From assembly GCA_016124745.1 (NCBI GenBank), contig WGNC01000025.1:99753-163752 (forward strand): a DNA stretch of 64,000 nucleotides. The letters are read 5' to 3'. Numbering within the stretch: the first letter of the stretch is position 1; each line of letters begins with the position of its first letter. The notes below the pieces were generated by a model, which did not search any database, had not been told where the DNA came from, and saw only the letters and a program-made list of their open reading frames with translations. Positions 35,347 to 44,600 of the stretch are shown in pieces. The position numbers and the translations under genes are program-made. This stretch comes from Thiobacillus sp. (GTDB lineage: Bacteria > Pseudomonadota > Gammaproteobacteria > Burkholderiales > Thiobacillaceae).

Positions 35347-37494
35347 ATGGAACGGGGCGTCCTGTCCACTCGGGATTTCGAATGGCTGTTATCCAGCCTG
35401 TGCCAATTGCACCGCATTCCGTTTGATGCCGACTTGCTGCGCGTGCATTGTCCGCCGCCGCACAGTGTGGCGCAATTGCTCAAGGTACTGGAAAACATGG
35501 GGTTCGAGATCCAGCCCGCTCAACTGGATACCAGGCCGCTGGCCACAATGGCATTGCCCTTCATCGCATTCGAGAGGGCCAGCCTCGACCCCGGTGCTGC
35601 AGGCCCGACGGAACACCCTGCGCTCGTGACTCTCGTTCTCATCGTTCAACGCGACCACGAACGCGTGCTGTTTTTCCCCGCAGGCAGCGACCAACCGACA
35701 ACCCTGCCTGTAGGCCAATTCCTTGATCGATTCGACCCGGAGATACTGACTGTCGAACGCGCGTTGCCGGCATCTACCGAAACAGGCGCGGAAAGCTATC
35801 GGGAACTTAAACCCACACCTTTTGGCTTCAGGTGGTTCGCACCCGAACTTCTCAGGCACAAGCCAATCTGGCGCGACGTCCTGCTTGCTTCGCTTGCCAT
35901 CCAGGTGTTGGGTCTGGGGCTCCCGCTGTTCACCCAGGTTGTGATCGACAAGGTCGTCGTACATCAAACGCTATCCACGCTGCAAGTCGTCGGCGCTGGC
36001 ATGGCCATCTTCGTGCTCTTTTCAGCCGGCATGGGCTGGATACGACAGCAGTTGATCCTGCATACCGGCAACCGGGTGGATGCCGTGCTGGGCACCGCCG
36101 TCTTCCGTCACCTGTTGCACTTGCCGCATCTGTACTTCCAGCGTCGACCTACCGGCACCCTGATTGCCCGGCTGCATGGCATCGAAACCATCCGCGACTT
36201 CATTACCGGCGCGGCGGTCTCCCTTATCCTCGACTTGCCCTTCATGCTGGTGTTCCTGGCGGTGATGTTCTTCTACAGTTGGCAGCTCACACTGATCGCC
36301 GTTGCGCTCATCACGCTGCTGGCGGGCTTGAGCCTTGCCGTTACACCGCTGCTGCGGGCGCGGCTCAACCAGCAGTTCCTGCTTGGTGCGCGCAACCAGT
36401 CCTTTCTCACCGAATACGTCGCCGGCATGGAAACGGTCAAGGCGCTGCAAATGGAGCCACAACTCGAGTCACGCTATGGCGATTATCTGGGAACTTACCT
36501 CGGCGCCACCTACCGCACCCGCAGCCTTGCTAACGCCTACCAGACGCTGTCCAACACCCTGGAACAGGTCCAGACGCTCGCCATCCTCGTCGTCGGCGCC
36601 TTGCTGGTGATGAACAACGACGGCTTCACCATCGGCATGCTGGTCGCCTTCCAGATGTTTGCGCAAAGGCTGTCCCAGCCCGTGCTGCGACTCACCGGCC
36701 TGTATCAGGAATTCCAGCAGGCCAGCATTGCAGTCAGGCGCCTGGCCGACCTAATGGATTGCCCGGCCGAGCCGCACAGTCTGTTTCCATCACGGCGGAC
36801 CCAGGCGCAGGGGCGCATCGAAATCGCCGGACTGGGTTTTCGCTACGACGAATCGCAACCATGGCTGTACCGCGGCCTCGATCTCGTCATTCCCCCCGGC
36901 AAGACGGCCGCGATCATGGGGCCGTCAGGGTGCGGCAAAAGCACGCTGGCCAAACTGCTTCTCGGGTTCATCATGCCTGTCGAAGGCTCGATCAGGATCG
37001 ACGGCATCGACACGCGGCATCAGTCCGCCAACGAACTGCGCAGCGGGTTTGGCGTCGTGCCACAGGAAACCGTCCTGTTCTCCGGCACGATCTACGACAA
37101 CCTGGTCGCCGCGTTCCCGCACGCCAGCTTCGAGGACGTGGAAAACGCCTGCCGCATCGCAGAAATCCACGACGTCATCCAGTGCCTGCCGCAGGGCTAT
37201 CAGACGCAGATCGGAGAAAAGGGCGCGGGGCTCTCAGGCGGGCAGAAGCAGCGCATCGCCATTGCACGCGCGCTGCTCAAGCGGCCCAGAATACTCATTT
37301 TCGACGAAGCCACCAGCAATCTGGATGCGGAAACTGCCGAGGCATTCGCTGCCACCATCAGACAGCTCAAGGGCCAGGTGACGATGCTCTTCATCGCGCA
37401 CCAGTTGCCCAAGGGCTTGCAGGTGGATGGGGTGGTGGGGCTGGGGAACACGAAATCTTTCAAAACGGATGGCGCCAAGGTCAACAAGGCCTGA
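35347..37494 (+). CDS. Type I secretion system ABC transporter (permease/ATPase, HlyB/LapB type)
   Basis: A 715-residue exporter. I use ATG 35347, behind GGGGGAGG; an ATG at 35329 lacks such a site. Residues about 10-130 are a C39-peptidase-like domain without the catalytic cysteine, as in exporters of RTX proteins, which are not cut at a double glycine. Six membrane helices at about 165-445 (VLGLGLPLFTQVVIDKVVVH at the first) are followed by the ATPase: Walker A GPSGCGKST near 525, Q-loop VVPQETVLFSGTIYDNL, signature [16 protein letters not shown], Walker B ILIFDEATSNLD, H-loop IAHQ. It should work with the HlyD-like adaptor at 46.8 kb and export the RTX protein between them. Confidence 0.92.
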   Translation: MERGVLSTRDFEWLLSSLCQLHRIPFDADLLRVHCPPPHSVAQLLKVLENMGFEIQPAQLDTRPLATMALPFIAFERASLDPGAAGPTEHPALVTLVLIVQRDHERVLFFPAGSDQPTTLPVGQFLDRFDPEILTVERALPASTETGAESYRELKPTPFGFRWFAPELLRHKPIWRDVLLASLAIQVLGLGLPLFTQVVIDKVVVHQTLSTLQVVGAGMAIFVLFSAGMGWIRQQLILHTGNRVDAVLGTAVFRHLLHLPHLYFQRRPTGTLIARLHGIETIRDFITGAAVSLILDLPFMLVFLAVMFFYSWQLTLIAVALITLLAGLSLAVTPLLRARLNQQFLLGARNQSFLTEYVAGMETVKALQMEPQLESRYGDYLGTYLGATYRTRSLANAYQTLSNTLEQVQTLAILVVGALLVMNNDGFTIGMLVAFQMFAQRLSQPVLRLTGLYQEFQQASIAVRRLADLMDCPAEPHSLFPSRRTQAQGRIEIAGLGFRYDESQPWLYRGLDLVIPPGKTAAIMGPSGCGKSTLAKLLLGFIMPVEGSIRIDGIDTRHQSANELRSGFGVVPQETVLFSGTIYDNLVAAFPHASFEDVENACRIAEIHDVIQCLPQGYQTQIGEKGAGLSGGQKQRIAIARALLKRPRILIFDEATSNLDAETAEAFAATIRQLKGQVTMLFIAHQLPKGLQVDGVVGLGNTKSFKTDGAKVNKA

Positions 37495-37543
37495 GGCTGG
37501 ACTTTAAAGCCAGGAAATGCCATGAAACCAGAATACGCGAGGG

Positions 37544-37675
37544 ATGAGTAAGTTGTATCGATGGGTGTTGGAAAAGGATGAGAACCAGTGTGACGCTTGC
37601 CTCAAGGATGAGAACCCTGGTCATGAATGCCGAGATGAGGATGATTCACCTGGCAAATCAATGAGCTCATCCTAA
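37544..37675 (+). CDS. Possible 43-residue CxxC microprotein
   Basis: The frame starts MSKLYRWVLEKDENQCDACL and ends in a polar, acidic tail with ECRDEDDSPGKS. Two cysteines spaced C-x-x-C plus H-x-C nearby could bind one zinc. GAGGG lies just ahead of the ATG, too close for an ideal ribosome site. The frame is short and could be chance; I list it because it fills most of the space before the palindrome copy and has a non-random composition. No family is recognised. Confidence 0.3.
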   Translation: MSKLYRWVLEKDENQCDACLKDENPGHECRDEDDSPGKSMSSS

Positions 37676-37676
37676 C

Positions 37677-37697
37677 TACACCTAAAGTTGTATAGAC
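37677..37697. promoter_or_regulatory. Second, imperfect copy of the island palindrome
   Basis: TACACC-TAAA-GTTGTA (37677-37692) with one mismatch in the left arm; 37682-37697 is identical to 35258-35273. It stands 200 bp before the lipoprotein and RTX genes, which suggests that they and the transporter answer to the same regulator. Confidence 0.5.
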
Positions 37698-37896
37698 AGG
37701 CTCATTGCGAGCGGACACAGTCCGACAATGCTCTCAGGGACAATGCATGGGATCAGAGGGTACGAAAGGGAATCATGCATCGCGTGCTTGGAGGCTAGTG
37801 CGTGGAAAAAAATGCGCAAGCCGCTCAACGACACAGCCATTTGAATGGTTTCGTAAGACTTGCTCACGTGTTCAAACATGAACTGAGGTTTGTGGC

Positions 37897-38613
37897 ATGA
37901 AGAAGGAAGCGACAATGCAGAAATGGGTGGCAATGGTTGTACTGATGGCCTTGGGATGCTGCATGAGTGCATGTGCAACCGGACTTCTCGGAGGCGACAA
38001 CTGGAAGGAAGAAGCCCTCCAATACGATGGCAGCACGCTCGTCGTCGAACGCTCACAGAGCTATGGCGGACGTGCCGAGATCGGACAGGGCGCGCCGATC
38101 CGTGAATATCACCTTTCGTTCACCTTGCCGGGTTCGCGCCAAACCATCGAATGGGAAAGCGGATACAGCGAAGATGTCGGCCGCGCCAATCTGCATCCCT
38201 TGGCGCTGCATGTAATGAATGGCACGCCTTACGTCATCACTGAACCCAACCTTTGTCTCGCCTACAACAAGTGGGGCCGGCCCAACCCGCCCTATGTCAT
38301 CTTCAAATACGACGGCCAGGCATGGCAACGCATCCCGATTGAAGAACTGCCGACTCAGTTCAAGGACATGAATCTGGTGAACGAAACCAAGGGTGACGCG
38401 AAGCGCCTGGTGGAGGCGGGACAAGTTACACCGATGGAAATCACGAAACTCAATCGTGATCTGCAGCAGCCGGAGCTTAAGGTAATTTTGAGAACCCCAT
38501 TGTCAAAAGAGCGAATCAATCAGATGTGTATGGAAATGGTTCCATACAACGGGTCTTGGGTTATGCCGAATGACCCGATTGCTCGCAAATATATTGATAT
38601 GCAGAAACGATAG
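37897..38613 (+). CDS. Lipoprotein of unknown function in the RTX secretion locus
   Basis: A 238-residue protein with GAGG about 12 bases before the ATG. A signal peptide (MQKWVAMVVLMALGCCMSAC) ends in a lipobox-like MSAC at Cys26. The mature part is soluble and mostly beta in feel: YDGSTLVVERSQSYGGRAEIGQ, REYHLSFTLPGSRQTIEWES, YVIFKYDGQAWQRIPIEELP. I recognise no domain. Genes for lipoproteins of this sort are not core parts of type I exporters, so it may be an accessory, an immunity-like factor for the lipase-like RTX protein, or unrelated. It is 29 bp ahead of the RTX gene and probably co-transcribed. Confidence 0.75.
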   Translation: MKKEATMQKWVAMVVLMALGCCMSACATGLLGGDNWKEEALQYDGSTLVVERSQSYGGRAEIGQGAPIREYHLSFTLPGSRQTIEWESGYSEDVGRANLHPLALHVMNGTPYVITEPNLCLAYNKWGRPNPPYVIFKYDGQAWQRIPIEELPTQFKDMNLVNETKGDAKRLVEAGQVTPMEITKLNRDLQQPELKVILRTPLSKERINQMCMEMVPYNGSWVMPNDPIARKYIDMQKR

Positions 38614-38642
38614 GTTGCAGTGCTCATTCTGGGAGACAAGTT

Positions 38643-41600
38643 ATGACAATCAAAATCGAATACGCTTTGCTTGCAGGTGCTTCCTACTATGACACTCGAA
38701 AAGAAGAAAATCGCCTGCCACTCCCAGAGAACTGGAGATATCTTTCCCGCATTCAACAAGATCCAATAACAGGTTTTGAAGCATCAGCCTTTCAACGCGG
38801 CACCGAAATCGTCATTTCCTTCGCCGGCACCTACGACAAGCCCGCCAATCCGTTTGCCAATCCTGATTTGCAAGCTGACATTGACCTTGCCAGTGGTCGG
38901 CTGTCAACACAACTCAAACAGGCGGCGGAGTATTACTTGGCGATCAAGGCCAGTGCACCGGCCAACGCGACCATCACCTTCACCGGCCACAGCCTGGGAG
39001 GCGGACTGGCCGCCCTGATGGCCGTATTCTTCGATGAGAGGGCGGTCACCTTTGACCAGGCACCATTCCGTGCCTCGGCCACCGAACACCTGGGCATGGA
39101 TGCCGACGGCAACACCATCACCCGCTCAGCGGCTGAGGCTTTGCGAACTCATCTTGCCATTAGCAACCCCACCACCGACCTGTCGAGACTGGATGCCTAC
39201 ATCGCAGCCAATCACCTATTCAACCCCAGCGGCATGGTTGCAGACACCTTGGCGGGCCGCGAGGTCAAAGTCAGCAACTACAACGTAGAGGGAGAGTTTC
39301 TGGCTAACGTGCCCTGGAACATCCTCGACCGAATTGGAACCACCGTCCTTGACATCGAGAATGGCCCTGGCGCGACAGGTACCGAATTGCATTCGATCGC
39401 CTTGCTCACAGCCATGTTGCAAAGCGGAGATTGGTCTTCAACGACACCGGCTGACCATACTCTGGGACAAGCCAGCATCAAGCTACCGGATTTGTTGCAG
39501 TTGATCTTCGATGGCAACCTGTACGCAAACGATACCGATACCGACCGACAGAATTTCCTCGAACGCATAGTTCAGCACGAGGCGGGTATCCGAGACGCCA
39601 CCGGCACTGTCACCCTGGTCCCTGATCAGATGGTCACCCGCTTTACTTCCGATCTATGGAAGTTGGCACAGGACGGTGGCCAGACAATGACGGATCTAGG
39701 AACAGTCAATCCTGGGGCGCGTTTTCTCAGTGATGCGCTCATTGCGTTTGCAATGCAGTTCTATTACGAGGGCGCCAACGCCACGGACGCCCAGAAAGAA
39801 CTATTCAGCAGCATATCCGGTGGCATCCAGTTCGACCTGAATGACGTTGCCCCCGGACTCTCAGAGGCCAAAGGTTACAGCTATATCAAGACCTGGTTGG
39901 ATCAGCTCTACACAACCATCACGACGGATGACCTTGGCAATGAAAGTGTCAGCGAGAGTCCTGACAAGGCCGCCATTCTCGCTGTCCTTCCCCGCCTTCG
40001 CGATTGGTACATCCAGGCAGGTACGGATGAAATGGCTGCCACGGGCACCAGCAACCGTGGCGCTTTCATGCTCGGCGGTACACAGGACGATACCCTGACT
40101 GGCGGTAACAATGCCGACCTGCTGGTGGGCAACGCAGGTGCTGATATCCTCCTGGGCGGTCAGGGCGACGACACCCTGATTGGCGGTGAGGGCGAAGATA
40201 CTTACATCATCAATCCCGGCGACGGCTTCGACACCATCCTAGACGCCGACGGCCAGGGCGTTATCCGATTCGGCACTGTCGATGCCTTGGGGTCTACCGG
40301 AATCGATCCTTCCAAATGGGTCCATGCGCCCGGCACCGACACCTGGATCGATCAGCAGAACGGCATCACCTATATTAAGCGTGTTGTTGACGGCGAAACC
40401 CGATTGACGATCAAGCATGGCGACAACACCGTCCTCGTGCGCGGTTGGGCCGACGGCGCACTCGGCATCGGGCTCGGCGCCGGGAATACGCCCGTTGCCG
40501 CGCCACCCCCCATCACCAGTAATCCTTTGGCTGGCGACTTCAAGCCCATCGACTTTGATCCCGACGCTGATGGCATCCAGGAGCATTACGACGACTTGGA
40601 CAATGTCGTTGTAGGTACAGAAATCGATCCCGACCGCAACGACATCCTGTACGGCAGCGATGTGAACGACCTGATCCAGGGCGGTGGCGGCGACGACACC
40701 CTGATCGCTTCCCGAGGCGGGGACGACTGGCTCGAAGGCAATGCCGGTCGCGACATCGTTTCGGGTGGTGCGGGCGACGACCTGTTGTTTGCAGGTGATT
40801 TCATCTCCGTGGCAAGCGCACTTGCCCAGCCCGAATATGGCGGGGCCACGCTGGACGGTACATACGGCGACTTTCTTTCCGGCGGCACTGGCAACGACAC
40901 GCTTGTCGGCAGCGATCAATCCGACGCCCTCATGGGCGGCGAAGGCGACGATCTCATCCTGGGCGGTGCCGGACACGATGTGATCTTTGGCGACTCGAAC
41001 ATCGAGGGGGCGAACACTACCTGGACATTCGCCGGCCTGCCTGTCATGTACCCTGCCACCGACTATGTCGACCTGGGGCTTGGCAATGGCGAGGGACTGA
41101 ACCCGGCCAACGGTTCGTTCGACACGGGTGTGGGTGGCAATGACACGATTTTCGGCGGAAGCGGTGGTGACACCGTGTTCGGCGGACGCGGCAACGACAT
41201 CATCTACGGCGAAAGCGGCAAGGATGTCCTGGACGGCGGAGCGGGCAACGATATCGTCTACGGTGGCGCCGACGACGACAGCATCAATGGCGATGCCAAT
41301 GCTACCCCGGCCGACCACGGAGACGACTATCTGGACCTTGGTGAAGGGCTGCTTAACCAGGCTGCACGAGGCGGCGGCGGCAATGACATCATCATCGGGG
41401 GCGATACCGATGATTACATCGAAGGCGACGATATGCGCGTGGGGGTGGAGGCCGACTACCACGGCAACGACTACATCGATGCCAAAGGCGGCAATGACGC
41501 GGTATGGGGTGAAGGCGGCTCGGACATCATCCTGGGCGGGGCCGGCGACGACTACCTGGAAGGGGATGCAGACGGCATCGACCTCATCTATCACGGCGAC

Positions 41601-44600
41601 GACTATCTCGACGGTGGCAGGGGCGACGACACGCTGATCGGCGGTGGCGGCAACGACACCCTGATCGGGGGCGAAGGCGCGGACATCCTGATGGGAGGTG
41701 CGGGAGACGATATCTATCTCGATGTCACAGGGCTCGACACGGTCGACGATACCGAAGGAAACAATCTAATCATCCTGAATCAGGCAAATGGCCTGGCGGA
41801 AACGAATCCCCTTGCCACGGAAAACAACGGAGCGACGCTCAAGCTCAAGCTCGACAACGGCGAGACGCTGACTTTCCAGAATGCACTGTTCGGCATGAAC
41901 GCGAGCCTGCAGTTCGCAGGCGGGGCGGCGGTCGCTCTCGATGCGCTGGTAGGAACGACATTAAGCGCACCCGTGACCCTGCAACTTGGCAATGACGGCG
42001 GCCGGCTCTATGGCGGAGCAGGCGCGGATACGTTGTATGGCGGGGCAGGCAGTGACACGCTGAATGGGCATGAAGGCAACGACACCCTTCAGGGAGGCTT
42101 GGGCAGCGATGTCTATGAGTACAACCTGGGGAATGGTCAGGACACGATCATCGAAGCCGGCGGCAATGATGATTTGCTTCGATTCGGCGACAGCATCTCC
42201 CCCGAGCAAATCAGGGTTGTGCGTTGGTGGTCTCTCGATGGAGCAGACAGCCTACGCCTGGAAGTTCTTGATGGGGACAGAAACGTCAATGGTCATGTGC
42301 ATATCAAGAACTATTTCCTGTCTGATGACGCAACCCGTCGCGTAGATCACATCGAATTCACGGACGGTACCACATGGGACTACGACGATATCCGCGCCAT
42401 GGTGCTCAATCCCACTGAGGGGGACGACAGCGAGCTTGGCGGGTTCGCCGGAAACGATGTGATCGATGGTCTGGGTGGGGCCGACTGGATCAATGGCAAG
42501 GGTGGAAACGATATTCTGTATGGCGGAGACGGCAACGATGACCTGCAAGGTGGATTGGGAAACGATACCTTGGTCGGGGGTGCGGGGAACGACCGCCTGC
42601 TGGGGTATGGGACATGGCTGAATGATTCCTATGCGGCCTCCAACGATGCCGGCGATGACCTGCTGGATGGCGGAGCGGGAAACGACTTGCTATATGGCGG
42701 GGCGGGCAACGACACCTATATCTTTGGTCGCGGAGACGGCTACGATCAAATTGGGGAAAAACCCAACGCCGATGGGCCGAGCATGGACGTCATCAGACTG
42801 AGGTCAGGCGTAAACCCTGAAGATGTCACCTTGCATCGGATACAGGATGGCTTCGGTCCCGAAGACTTGCTGCTGGTGATCGATGGCTCCACCACCCAAC
42901 TGCTGATTCAAAGCTACTTTTCCGCTGAGGACTACCAGATTGAACGTATCGAGTTCGACGGAGGCGCCGGTCCAGTGTGGACGACAGCCGATATCGCGGC
43001 CCATACGGAGGGCGGATCCAAAAACGCCATGGTCGGGACGCCTGGAGACGATACGTTCATTGTCGACCATGAGCAGGACACGATCAGTGAGGCCGCGAAC
43101 GCTGGCATAGACACAGTCCTGGCATCGCGTAGCTACACCCTGCCTGCCAATGTGGAGAATCTCACGCTGACTGGAGTCCTGAATATCAGCGCCACGGGTA
43201 ATGCGCTCACAGATATCCTGACAGGAAATGCCAACAACAATTCATTCTATGCAACTGCGGGTGACGATACCGCTTATGGCGGTCAAGGTAACGATACCTA
43301 TTACAACACTTCAAGCTACCGATTCAGCCTGATCGTGGAATACGCGAATGAAGGCATCGATACCATTGTCGATATCAATGGTGGCACGTTGCCAGACAAT
43401 GTTGAGAACTTGAATATGCCTGCAGGCAGTTATCGCGATAACTACGATACTGCAGCGATCGGCAATGATCTGGACAACGTCCTGACAAGCAATTGGCAGG
43501 GCTGGGGCGTTGACACGCTGGACGGCCGAGGCGGCGCCGATACCATGATCGCCAATGGCAGCGTCAGTGTACGCTTCATCGTGGATAACCTGGGTGACCG
43601 GGTGGTGGCATCGGCAACGGGAGGAAGTGGCGACAGGGTCGAAAGTAGCGTTCCCTTTGTACTGGGTGACTATGTCGAGAATCTTTACCTGGTCGGTGAT
43701 GCGCCCATCGATGGATGGGGGAATCAGCTAGACAACTATATGCGTGCCGAGGGCAACCCTGCCGCCAATGTGCTGGCGGGTGGCAAAGGTAATGACACGT
43801 ATTATCTTGGCGTTGGCGATCAGGCTGTGGAACTTATGGATGAAGGCTACGACACGATAGTGGCCGACGCCTCAGGTGCAATCAGCTTTGCTAAGACAGC
43901 CCTGCAAAACTTCGAACGCTTTAATGTTGACCTCAATTTCAGAGTAGTGAGTCTTGAGCTGTCCGCATTGGGAAATTTCGATCTGATTGTTGCCAGCGGT
44001 GTACCGTTCGATGTGGTCACTGGGTCTGTCGGGAATGATGTCCTAGTTGGAAGTGGCAACAACATCCTGGTCGGCGGTCTCGGAGATGACAGGTATTACG
44101 CAACTGAGAACGATGTCGTGGTCGAGGAAGCAGGTGGTGGCAACGACGCGATATTTTTCTCTGGCAATCCAATTGGCTACTACTACAGCGTAATGCCCGC
44201 GAATGTTGAGGAAGCCTACTCGATCGGACAAGACATCAGCATTGTTGGCAACGAAGATAACAACTACATCCAGGGCGATGACGGCGCCAATTATCTTGAT
44301 GGTGGTCTGGGAACAGACATCCTTGAAGGAGGATTGGGAAATGACACATACGTCGTAAATGAGGCAAGCGATCAAATTATCGAGGCTGAGAATGGCGGAA
44401 ATGATCGTGTGGAATCCACTGCTGACTATACGCTCCCGTCAAACCTTGAAAATCTCATGTTGTTACAGGGCGGCCTGACAGGAACAGGCAATTCACTTGG
44501 AAATTATCTCACCGGAAGTGCCGGCGACGATACCCTCATCGGTTTGGCGGGTGACGACATTCTCAACGGTGGAAGCGGAAGCGACACGCTGATTGGCGGA

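Larger units (their letters stand above)
37495..37896. other. 402-bp gap between the ABC gene and the lipoprotein gene
   Basis: It holds a 43-codon candidate gene (37544-37675), a partial copy of the island palindrome (37677-37692) and otherwise no long open frame. A 33-codon frame at about 37744 carries a C-I-A-C pair but has no ribosome-binding site. No terminator after the ABC gene is evident. Confidence 0.5.

Noticed and set aside
40239..41594. 451-codon minus-strand frame within the RTX gene
   Set aside because: It mirrors the repetitive Asp/Gly codons of the RTX blocks as Val/Ala-rich sequence; it has no motif of its own.
41120..41720. Regular GGxGxD nucleotide repeats that look like a CRISPR or satellite
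   Set aside because: They are in-frame codons of calcium-binding nonapeptides with variable third positions, not spaced identical DNA repeats.
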